Origin: Melastoma dodecandrum
Lineage: Eukaryota; Streptophyta; Magnoliopsida; Myrtales; Melastomataceae
Assembly (NCBI GenBank): GCA_029817715.1
Contig: JARUPY010000387.1
Coordinates: 5,890,001 to 5,954,000, forward strand
Direction: 5' to 3'
Length of the DNA: 64,000 nt
Shown in pieces: positions 1-8,512 of this stretch. The notes beneath the pieces are model-generated. The model saw nothing but the letters and a program-made list of their open reading frames with translations, was not told the DNA's origin and searched no databases. Positions within the stretch are counted from its first letter, which is position 1, and the number at the start of each line of letters is the position of its first letter. A program made the translations under genes and the position numbers.

Positions 1-162
1 AGCATTCTTGTGGTTGGTAATTTAGGCGTCTGGTTCAAGGAACTGATTTGATTACTATTTGGTTCGCTGGGAACGTCTGTTAAGATAAGAACAATGTATC
101 TGAGTGCGTGATCTCTCTTGAGAAACTATGTTCATTTAAGTATTGACTTCTCATTTGAACAG

Positions 163-563
163 CGGGTTCAAGCACCAGCAATGAGACAAAGAGTCTGGCA
201 AGCAACGGGCCTTCGTCAGAAATGGCTTTTCCAGCAATGAAACCCTCAACGGGGAATCTAAAGGAAGGCGTGCGAGATACCTTTCCCCGTCGAGATGCAC
301 AGGAGAATAAGCCCAAGGTGCATGGCATGAACTTGACAGAGGACAAGATGCCCTGTGTTTTCACAAAGGGCGATGGTCCGGATGGGATCAAAGTTGACGG
401 CATCCTCTACAAGTATGGGAAGGGTGAGGAGGTCAGAATAATGTGCGTCTGCCATGGCAAGTTCCTCTCCCCAGCGGAGTTCGTGAAGCATGCCGGAGGC
501 GGCGACGTGGCCAATCCTCACCGACGCATATTTATAAACACTAGCACCCTAGTTTTAAAGTAA
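163..563 (+). CDS. Ninja/AFP-family transcriptional repressor, terminal exon (5' exons outside window)
   Basis: The exon opens after a CAG acceptor at 160-162 and stays open to TAA at 561-563, about 133 codons, entering with two bases of a split codon. Its second half is the Ninja/AFP C-terminal domain: [11 protein letters not shown], then [18 protein letters not shown] and [14 protein letters not shown]. In Arabidopsis, NINJA and the ABI5-binding proteins (AFPs) are nuclear adaptors that recruit TOPLESS co-repressors, and this domain binds JAZ TIFY proteins or ABI5. The N-terminal EAR motif would lie in an exon left of the window. The last ~15 residues differ from the usual family ending (HPLRHIVVNP is replaced by [10 protein letters not shown]), so the C-terminus has diverged or the copy is relaxed. 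An internal ATG at 222 is not the true start because the frame is open through the splice site. NINJA versus AFP cannot be decided from one exon. Confidence 0.82.
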
Positions 564-1290
564 ATTGCCGCCGGATTAATCCCTTGGAGAAAATTGATGA
601 AGGTTGTCTTTTTGTCGCCCTTGAGATCTCATTCCGGCTGGGGATCAGATGATTTTCGAATCCAATGCTCCTTAGTGTTAATGAAGCTGTTTCTACATGT
701 AAGGGGAAAGGATAGCCCTCAAATATTGGCTATCACCTTCTCTGCAAGCCAAAAATCAACAGCAGCATCTGCATTTCCAGAGACAGCCTAAGCACGGCGA
801 GCAACATGGGTTACTTGAGAAAGAAAGCGTGCAACAGCCAGAGCAGGTTCAACAAGAGTCGCCACAGCGGCAGGACCAGGAAGAGGAGCGAGATCTCAAC
901 TCGGTGTCCGACCGGCAGGAATGATAGGAAAGGGATTCGTCGGTCTTGAGGGTTAAAACATAAATAAATGGCCCCGAGGATTGTAAACAGGGGCCTGGTG
1001 GCGGACGTCACCTTTCTGAACAGAAACAACAGGAACAACATCCTTTTGAGCAGCAGCTCCAGTCGCAGCAAGACGACCAGCAGGTTCGGCAACTACAGTC
1101 ACAATGGCAGCACGCCGGACGCCAACAACAAATTATCCTCAGCCATCGAAACCCAGGTTTCAGACACGAACACCAACTTCCAGGCTTCTTCTTCTTTCTG
1201 CAGCAGATGAAAGATTGCCATATCTAAGATGAAACTCCATTCGATATGAGAATCCCATGATCGGCGATCCCAAAGCGCACACGTACTTAC
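564..1290 (+). other. Intergenic stretch with glutamine-rich coding-like segments
   Basis: No complete gene is visible. Two stretches on the + strand read as strongly glutamine-rich peptide: roughly 732-923 (NQQQHLHF, QQPEQVQQESPQRQDQEEER) and roughly 1018-1218 (EQKQQEQHPFEQQLQ, QQDDQQVRQLQ). Each is closed by its own stop and they are in different frames. They may be remnants of a Q-rich transcription factor or co-repressor gene, or biased low-complexity sequence. I do not recognise the family. Confidence 0.3.
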
Positions 1291-2113
1291 GAGTTTGTCG
1301 AGAATTGTACGTGCTGTTTGTCATTGAATGAGGGCATCATCATACTAGTTGCGAATGGGTCATCCCTTTTCTCCTTGAAGCTGATCGACATCTGCATGGC
1401 GTTTTCTTTATCTTGGAAATTCGTTTCGAGCTCTGCAATAGGACCATCATCATCTTCTGGGGGCTTGCTCGCGGAGACAGCCTCATCGAAGTGGGCCGCT
1501 TCCCCCAACTTCTGCAACTCTTCAGATAGCACAAACGGGTCTTTTGCAAAGCTGACGTTCCCTATGTGAATACTGAACAATGACTCATTCGATGCGATGC
1601 TCCACTCGGCTGGGGTTGAGCTCGGGCTCCTCTCAAAAACTGACGACGGAATCCTACCTGGTTGGTATCCTCCCAACTGGTCCATCACCTGAACCTGAGG
1701 AGGAGACCGCGCTGGTGATAACCCATGCATCAGGGACTCATGAATGATGTCAGAAACCATTGACGCAGGTTCTGTACTCGAGGAGCTCATGGTGATGGTT
1801 GCAGCATCGCTATTCTCAAGCAAAACTAGGACATCCTTGTCGATTTTCGTCATGTCGGTTGGGATTACTCGGAAGTAGTCCACCGAATACTTGTCCGACG
1901 ATGAATACGAGGACGTGGCAGCGGAATACTGAGATTTCTCGAATAGGTCCATACCGTACTGCATGGCGTATGCATCAAAGTTCCCCGGCAGGCCTTCGCC
2001 GCTACTACCTATGCTCGTAATTTCTATCTCTACATCCTTGGAGATATCCCGTCAACATCATGCGAGATCAGCTTCAACGTCTCGCCATTTTCGCTCCCGG
2101 ACGACGAGTCCAT
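1291..2113 (-). pseudogene. Serine-rich plant-specific protein, first exon with a one-base frame break
   Basis: Reading leftward from ATG at 2113 gives MDSSSGSENGETLKLISHDV, which closes quickly at a TAG. One base over, the frame continues as KDVEIEITSIGSSGEGLPGN into a 225-codon open stretch from ATG 1964 (begins MQYGMDLFEKS). The fusion at about 2045-2055 requires a one-base shift, next to a run of three G. The protein is Ser-rich with no transmembrane segment; a motif ASNESLFSIHIGN lies about two-thirds along. I recall similar plant proteins of unknown function but assign none. The exon ends at 1291 with a strong donor (GTAAGT from 1290 leftward), so a further exon is expected, yet I find no convincing one between 1 and 1288. 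A sequencing error would restore a normal gene; otherwise it is a pseudogene. Confidence 0.55.
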
Positions 2114-3164
2114 CCCAAGAGAACTTCTCCTCCCAAAATGAACGGAATACGAGCCAAGCTGCAAACAAACGGGTGATGATCATATCAGGCATAACATTTG
2201 GCCGCTGCCGGGCACATGAAAACATGCGTAGGGAATTTGAATTCCTCCAGCGCCCTTTGTAATAATAGCATTCACGGCACGGATAACTTTCTCCCCTCCC
2301 CCGATCACGCTTATCATCTCGAAAGGGCTTTTAAGCATGGGACAGCGATGGGGACGGTTACACAATCCACCATTCGTTCCGATTCCAATGGCGGGACGAC
2401 GTTACCTGCACCAAAGGCAGCTTCAAGGACGACACAAACCATCCCGAAGAGGGCAACCCCGTCCTCCCAACAACGATCCAGGGATTCAAAAGTAAAAGTG
2501 GGGGGAGATGGGGACGGGATGAAACAGGGAATCTGGGGAAGAAAACCTGAAGAAGATGAGGGTTGGGAGGAGGAATCCTCGTACTTTGGATCGTCTAGGG
2601 AAAAACATAAAGGTTTTGTGACAAAACAATAAGATTGTTGTTTCATTCGGCGGTGTTGTCTTTTAATCTTGTTGGTGCCTTTTTCTATTGCCCCTATCTC
2701 TCTCCTCTTTTCGCATGGGGGAAGTCGATCGGAGGATGCCCCTTTCTTTTGTGAATTCGTTTGCATGCTGTGTGTTTGAGTATCTCCCAAGTTTTTTTTT
2801 ACCTATATTTAAAATTGGATGACCGGGGATTAAATTCACCAAAATATATTAAAAGCTTCCCTGTTTCAAAACATAGAGACAAACACAATTAATCAATAGG
2901 TTTTTTAAAAGAAAAAAGGAAAAACAAGGAAAAACAAAAGGAGTTGGGAAATTTTCAATTTTCCCTGAAAAGAAGATCTTCTAAACTTAAGCTTAGGATT
3001 AAGATTTAGGCAGTGTTTGGATGAAATCCAAAACCCCGAGGAAAAGGCCTCCTCTTACAAAATTTTCATAATTTTTCCAGTCATTTTTTCATTCATTTTT
3101 CTCTCTACTTTTCCCAACTTTACCGTCCTATTTCCTTCTCTAGGGAAAATATCCAAACACAGCG
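2114..3164. other. Intergenic or 5' flank, no gene recognised
   Basis: The stretch next to 2113 is probably the leader and promoter of the serine-rich gene. Open stretches on both strands between 2180 and 2790 lack recognisable domains and codon structure. From 2790 the sequence becomes AT-rich. The 3' UTR of the PDCB-like gene may extend into 2,900-3,160. Confidence 0.4.
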
Positions 3165-4294
3165 TTAATACAATGTCAGGAGGAAAATCAAAACCGCAAG
3201 TAATGCGCTGCTGCCCTTCCCTGAAGTCCCCACTAACGCCCCGCTGTCGCCGATGCCCGTCCCGGTGGTGGGGCCGAGCCCCGGAGTGAAGACGGTTGTC
3301 GGGGTGGTGCTGCCTGTCGTCGGGATGGTGCCGCCGGTGGGGGTGGTGGTGCCGGTGGGAGTTGTCGGGGTTAGGGTCGGGGTGGAACTGCCATCCCACA
3401 AAAACATCATTTCATTAAACCAACTTCTGGACTTTAATTGAAGTGGTAAGAAGAGTAGAGAGATAAAGCATCAAATCTTATCCCAAGACAAAAGAAAAAC
3501 AGACAGAGAGGAAAATTACGAATGAGGTAAAAACATCAACATTTGTTTTTAGAACATTTCAAACAAGTGTGGAGAACAAGCTGCGACGTGTCAATCATTC
3601 GGCCCCCTCGAAACAAAAGTTGCGGAAGACAAACAGGTTTTTCCTTTTCCTCAGATCTTGCCTTCCATTTCTCATACCAACTTGTCAAGTTTTGTTTTTT
3701 GGGTTGGTGGGTTGTGAAGAAAAATCTGTGCGCTTGAAAAATGAAATTTACCCAGGACTAGATTGATAAACGCATCCAGCGACTTGATCTGCACAAGGGA
3801 AACAAGGATGGACCCATCAAACGAAATCAATCCTCGTCGTCCCAACATGTACATTGCTTTTTAGTACCCAAGGAAAGCCCCTTAAGGATCATCGCATACT
3901 TGTGGGGGCTACGGTGGAAGTGGTGGCGGTCCCGGAGAAGTCGCAGCTCCCGGGGACCTGGCCTTTCCTCTGGAAGTAGCTGTTGACCGCGTAGTTGCAG
4001 TGATCCTTGAGAGTGTTGGGCTGGTAACAAGAACCCGACTGGAGGATGCCGGTGCAGTCGGCCCCGGAGCCGCAAGCGTAGTCGATGTCGGTCTGCATAG
4101 CCTGGTTGCTCATCCCATCCTTGCACACACAGTAAACGGCGCCTGCGGTTGATGGAAGGAAGGAAAACCCATGACCATGTTAAAGGAAGGGAGGAAGAAG
4201 AAAAGGAGGGAAAGCAGGGGGAGATGGGGGGTGGTGGTTTACTTGTAGGAGTGTAGAAGAAGGCCAAGAGGATGAGAACCTGCGGGACAACCAT
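3165..4294 (-). CDS. X8-domain, GPI-anchored plasmodesmata callose-binding-type protein
   Basis: Exon 1 (4294-4243) encodes a signal peptide, MVVPQVLILLAFFYTPTS. A canonical GT donor (4242-4241) and an AG acceptor (4144-4143) join it in phase to exon 2 (4142-3900), a full X8/CBM43 domain starting AVYCVCKDGMSNQ, with cysteines in YACGSGADC, SGSCY, KDHCNYAVNSYF and GSCDFSGTA. A third exon (acceptor 3389-3388, coding 3387-3165) gives a Thr/Pro/Gly-rich stalk and a hydrophobic end, SALLAVLIFLLTLY, typical of a GPI-attachment signal. This order matches PDCB proteins, which bind callose at plasmodesmatal necks and restrict cell-to-cell traffic. The exon 2 donor at 3899 leaves one base while exon 3 needs two, so the second junction is out of phase: a small exon is missing or there is an indel. 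The gene is otherwise complete. Confidence 0.78.
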
Positions 4295-5543
4295 TAGGGA
4301 TGGATCTAAACAACACTGGAAAATTTTGAAGAGGGAGATTTTCTTCTGGGTGGGTTTGGAGGTTTTTAAGTAAGGGGTGGAAGGAAAGATTAATCACCTC
4401 TCTTTTTGTCTGTATTTCTTAACTAAGAGTATGAAGGGGGGGGGGGGGTGAGCTAACAAGCTACGAAAATTAAAAAAAAAATCATAAAATAATATTCTTT
4501 TAAATTAATTTTTATAAAGAGAGAGTGCTTTTTTAAGGAATTTGATTTTTTTTGGCTTTTAAAGAGTCGACATATTTGAATACTAACAAGGGTTTTTAAA
4601 TAAAAAAAACATTTATTAGGAAAAAACTCGAAGGGGGTGTGGCATCCAAGGATTACCTTGGATGTTGGGTTACCCCACCCCTAATACTATCTATCTATAT
4701 ATATATTTTTTATTCATCGAACGACGCATGGGGAGATGAGATGAGATGGGACGTGACGTTCCTATTTTCCTATTAAAAAAGAAACTGGGTTGGTACATAA
4801 GAGACAAGAAAAAATATTAAACTAAAAAATCAGAATCATTAAAAATAAGGAAGGAAATTCTAATTAGTACAAGAGGGTTTAAACGTTAAAAAAAATGTAT
4901 TTTATGTGTTGCTAAAGTTATTATATATGATATGGGGGATGGGTCTGAGGATTTTATTCATAATGGGGGTGGGGGTGGAGGAGGGGGGGGGGGACCTTTG
5001 GGTTTTTCCATCTTTGCCCTCTGCATCTGTATCTGCTGCTGTTGCTGCTGTCATCAGCCGGTTCCAACGAATTTCAGGTTTTAGCCGACCCGATACTCAC
5101 CTGCCAACGATGGGACATAGTCATACCCTCTTGGCTGCTTTCCTGGTAATAATTTTTCCATTAATAATGAATGATTTCAGACCCACTTGACCGGAGGGGA
5201 GTGTGTCGCCTTTTTTCCCCCCCTTCCCCCAATGGGGGCTACTTTACTAATACCAATAAACTCCCTGGTCTCCAAAGCACCTCATACCCACATACAAAAT
5301 ATTAATAAAAAAACTCTCAAGTAAAAAATGGGTTTTGGTTACCAAAACATCTATTATAGAAAAATAAATTATTGGGGATCTCCCTACTTGAACTTCTGTT
5401 CATAAATAGGGGGGGGGGGGGTTCAATTAGTCTGAGTTGTTCGACAGCAAATAATGATGAACAGTAGTCAGTCAGCCGGACGACCACAATAAATTTGAGG
5501 GGTGGGGGGTGGAGGGAGGACTGACTCACAGAGAGCAATTTAT
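4295..5543. other. Promoter/intergenic region with homopolymer runs
   Basis: No gene is seen. The part next to 4294 should hold the PDCB-like promoter. The region is AT-rich with G-runs at about 4437-4448, 4983-4993 and 5409-5420. A perfect 8-bp hairpin (ATCCAAGG, ATTA loop, CCTTGGAT) lies at 4644-4663. A short GCTGCTGTT-type repeat is at 5034-5052. Confidence 0.35.
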
Positions 5544-6515
5544 GGGTAAAATAGTTTTGGCAAAATATCGATTTTTGGCCTCAAGTATTGGTAAATTTTT
5601 CGATTTTGCAAATCGTTTAAAAATTTTTCAATTTGGCCTTAAATCGATGACACTTTTGTATGAGGCCTTATTTGTGACGGACGTTAGATTTTCGCGACGT
5701 GTCAATTAGCCTCCGTTACCTTAGCCTACATGGCGTCCGACGTGTGAATTACTTAATTTGTTGGCCTACGTGGCAAGCGCTGGGAAATAAAAAATTAGGA
5801 AAAAGAAAGGGGAAGAAATTGGGGATAGGGTTTGGGTTAGAAATCGGGGTCAACGAAGATGGAGAGTCCAGGTGGCGATTTCGTCCAATCCCCGACCGCC
5901 CCGTCACTATAGTCCTCCCCCAGCCTCTTCACGCACCAAAGGTCCTCCGGGCACGACAGCCTCTTCCAGTGCGGTATCCCCTCCCCTAGGGGGTCCCCTC
6001 TCGCCACCTCCGTCGCCACCACCTCGCACCCGTGCCTCCTCGCCAGGTTATGCGTCACCCTGAACAGGGCATGCACCATCCCCGCCGCGTCCGGCCCCTC
6101 CATACCGAGGCCATACACAAAGTGCCCCCCGAACGGACGGAATATCTCTGAAAACGAGGGGAGACCGAGGAACGGCAAGGCGCGGTCGAGCGCCCTCCCT
6201 GTACTACCCCGATTTCTAACCCAAACCCTATCCCCAATTTCTTCCCCTTTCTTTTTCCTAATTTTTTATTTCTCAGCGCTTGCCACGTAGGCCAACGAAT
6301 TAAGTAATTCACACGTCGGACGCCATGTAGGCTAAGGTAACGGAGGTTAATTGACACGTCGCGAAAATCTAACGTCCGTCACAAATAAGGCTTCATACAA
6401 AAGTGTCATCGATTTAAGGCCAAATTGAAAAATTTTTAAACGATTTGCAAAATCGAAAAGTTTGCCAATACTTGGGACCAAAAATCGATATTTTGCCAAT
6501 AGTTTTTGGTGGTAA
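5544..6515. mobile_element. Pack-MULE-like element with ~300-bp terminal inverted repeats
   Basis: The sequence from about 5544 to 5850 reappears reverse-complemented at about 6206-6515 with only scattered differences. Shared blocks include GGCAAAATATCG, AAATCGATGACACTTTTGTA, the GTGACGGACGTTAGATTTTCGC region, and a GGGATAGGGTTTGGGTTAGAAATC inner end (only partly quoted here). Long, near-identical inverted repeats around a short non-transposase core are typical of Mutator-like elements; when the core is a host gene fragment the element is called a Pack-MULE. The core (about 5851-6205) is HLS1-like coding sequence. No transposase is present, so movement would need help in trans. Outer ends are fuzzy by about 10 bp and I could not fix a 9-bp target duplication, so the superfamily is inferred from TIR length. 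It lies about 165 bp upstream of the EAF7-like start codon. Confidence 0.75.
5837..6204 (-). pseudogene. Captured C-terminal fragment of a HOOKLESS1-like N-acetyltransferase
   Basis: Reading leftward, an open frame of about 120 codons starts at the inner edge of the right TIR and ends near 5837 in the left TIR. It contains LPFLGLPSFSEIFRPFG, HNLARRHGCEVVATEVA, GIPHWKRLSCPEDLWC and DDYSDG-like EDYSDGAVGDWTKSPPG, ending SIFVDPDF. I recognise this as the end of HLS1-type GNAT proteins, which regulate apical hook formation and differential growth. The catalytic GNAT core and the N-terminal two-thirds are absent, so it cannot be a working acetyltransferase. The frame is free of stops, so capture is fairly recent or the fragment is under some constraint. 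It lacks its own promoter but could be transcribed from the TIR or from the neighbouring bidirectional region. Confidence 0.82.
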
Positions 6516-6562
6516 TTTTCACTGCATTTGTAATAAAATAATACTTAAGAAGAAATCATGTT

Positions 6563-6594
6563 TGGGCCAGAATGAAAACCAGAGATGAGGCCCA
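6563..6594. promoter_or_regulatory. Paired site II (TGGGCC/GGCCCA) promoter motifs upstream of the EAF7-like gene
   Basis: TGGGCC at 6563-6568 and its reverse GGCCCA at 6589-6594 lie about 90-120 bp upstream of the ATG at 6682. Such site II elements are common in plant promoters of growth and housekeeping genes and are bound by TCP factors. The pair sits between the Pack-MULE right end and the gene, so the core promoter appears to have survived the insertion. Confidence 0.45.
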
Positions 6595-6681
6595 TATTAA
6601 TACGACAACGTTTGGTATTACCCCACCCGGGGGGAACATATCTTTGTGGGTGGGGGTGGTAAAAGCCCTAACAAACATCAG

Positions 6682-7531
6682 ATGGCCGGCGGAGGAGGAG
6701 ACGAGAACGACGACATCAAGGAGGAAGAGATGGACGGAGTGTCAGTCCACTCCCCATGCAAACCTCCCCTCTCCTCAGCTTCCTCCCTCCCTCAGGTTCC
6801 CTATCCCTAATCTATCTCTATCTCTATCTCTCTCTGTCTCTCTGTGTCTGTGTGTGTTTGTGATTTGTCTGGAAAACCGAGCAGGAGCAGTCTCAGGTGG
6901 AACTGGAGCTCAGGCTGCTGGAGGCTCTCCTCATTTATCCTCCCAATAAATTGCGAGGCCAGTTGTTGCTGCCCCTCTTGTCTGTCTGGCTGATTCTTCT
7001 ATTTGTTTGTTGTTAAATCCCGCTAAATGCTGTAGTAATTCGGCTCCTTAGGAAGATCGCTGCCAGTTTCGCTGGCTGGCTATTGACCCCTGTTAGTAGT
7101 TGTTCGTCTTTGCAGGGTTGCATCGCCACTTCATCCTCTACGGCCTCATGGAGTATCTCCGACGGAGGTTGCCTCTTTGCTTAACTTTCGTTATTAGTCT
7201 TGCACTTTTGTTTGCTTCTACGTCCTAACCCTCCATTTCCATTTCTCCATCTTTGTTTTGTCTTGCCAGCCTCGACCGTCCTTTTACTGCTGATGAGGTT
7301 CTTCAAGTGCTCGATCGCTTCTACAACATTGAAATGCTGGTAACGCCTAGTCTTCCCGACTCACTCCCCCTGTCACCGGGTTTCCAGCAAACTGCTGTCG
7401 TCTTTAATTGAATCAGTGCCCGTCCTGCTTTTCGTCGGTTGCAGAAGCCAGACGACGAGGAATTGGAAATCCTAAAGCAAGAGGAAGATTTCATCCTGCC
7501 GCAGAGCTACTTTGTCAAGGAAGAGGTTTAG
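6682..7531 (+). CDS. EAF7/CT20 family NuA4 histone acetyltransferase subunit (MRGBP-like)
   Basis: Five exons give 131 residues: 6682-6795, 6885-6957, 7116-7167, 7270-7339 and 7445-7531. The order is an acidic N-terminus (MAGGGGDENDDIKEEE), then EALLIYPPNKLRG, then LHRHFILYGLMEYLRRR, RPFTADEVLQVLDRFYNIEML and an acidic tail with LPQSYFVKEEV. This is the CT20/Eaf7 fold; in yeast and animals Eaf7/MRGBP is a nuclear subunit of the NuA4/TIP60 complex that binds MRG proteins, and plants carry a single small homologue. All junctions are in phase. Intron 2 has a GC donor (6958-6959) rather than GT; introns 1, 3 and 4 are GT-AG. Exon 2 could also begin three bases earlier, at 6882. TC- and TG-rich microsatellite sequence precedes the exon 2 acceptor. 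Confidence 0.85.
6811..6860. repeat. Pyrimidine microsatellite (CTAT/CT/TG) in intron 1 of the EAF7-like gene
   Basis: Repeats of TCTATC, then TCTC and then TGTG serve as the polypyrimidine tract before the acceptor of exon 2. Length polymorphism here could influence splicing. Confidence 0.6.
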
Positions 7532-8512
7532 AAGATTGGAGCCAAGAGAGTGGGGCCCGCCCGCCATTGTACATATTCTCTGTTGAAGAAGAAATGCTTG
7601 TCCATGTATATGTTTGCGACCCCCCATTCATTTCAATCCCAAGACTACGGCAGCATTGAAAGGATTTTCATGTGAGTTTGCCATTTAACTGCACCAGTTT
7701 TTCTGAGGGGCATAATCATGTTTAGATCAAAAGAGTCTGTGGAGGTGGGACATGAAGAATCAAAGATAATGACAACTATTAGCACTTCCATTTGTTTGAG
7801 TAAATCAATGGTTCCATTACAAAAAAGAACAAATGACTGGACAAAACATGAAAAAGGAAAGTTGAGAAAGAACAAGTTAAAATTGAAAATAAAATAAACA
7901 AATAAATGAAACTTTGAAGAATGAATCTCGGCTATGGGTGTTCCCAGATTGTTTTCTTCTTCTTTTCCCTTCTTTTCACCTCCAAGGTTCGCTCTTTGAT
8001 GCTTCAGTGCAGACCATGGAATCTGTAACTTCTTCGTCGAGTTCTATCTACCCGCTGCCATAAAAAAATCCTTTTGAGTGACAGTCTGTTATGAAGAAGG
8101 CTTGTTCCAGTCATCAGGTAACAACCTGCTGCATACCACAAATCCAAAGAAGCTATTAAGGGCAATGCCATAACAACAGCAACGGCCAACATCAAGTTGT
8201 TTTATCAATATCTCATAGGACAAAATTTGCAAATATTTCCTCCCACGAAGATTACTAAAAAAACAATGTTTCGGGTAGAAAATCATTTTGCACCACAAGG
8301 ACCAAAAATCTAAGCAAGATGGACAAAGCACGATTCTATGCAAATGTTGATTTCCAGATTCTTCAATTTGGAAAATCCCACTGTCATACGATCTGTCGGG
8401 CAACTAAGAGCATCAGGTTGTTCCAGAGCAAAAATGATAAAGAGGGAGGGTTTACCATGGATAAGACAATGTACAATGCCAGGATGGTGAGGCCAACCGT
8501 TGGCTAAATCAA
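7532..8512. other. Convergent 3' flanks of the EAF7-like and PMT-like genes
   Basis: The two genes converge here. No additional coding region is supported; short open stretches on both strands are unlike any protein I know. It presumably holds both 3' UTRs and polyadenylation signals, for example AATAAATG near 7900 on the + strand. Confidence 0.45.

Noticed and set aside
811..1092. Leucine-rich hydrophobic minus-strand ORF, membrane-protein-like
   Set aside because: It is the complement of the glutamine-rich stretch (CAG complements to CTG, Leu); no start context or domain.
2314..2790. 158-codon minus-strand ORF upstream of the serine-rich gene
   Set aside because: No domain, no splice logic, low-complexity composition; probably promoter or leader sequence.
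6055..6357. Arg/Leu-rich ORF across the right inverted arm, repeated at 5,699-5,989
   Set aside because: Both are mirror products of the inverted repeats in other frames; the HLS1 frame is the meaningful one.
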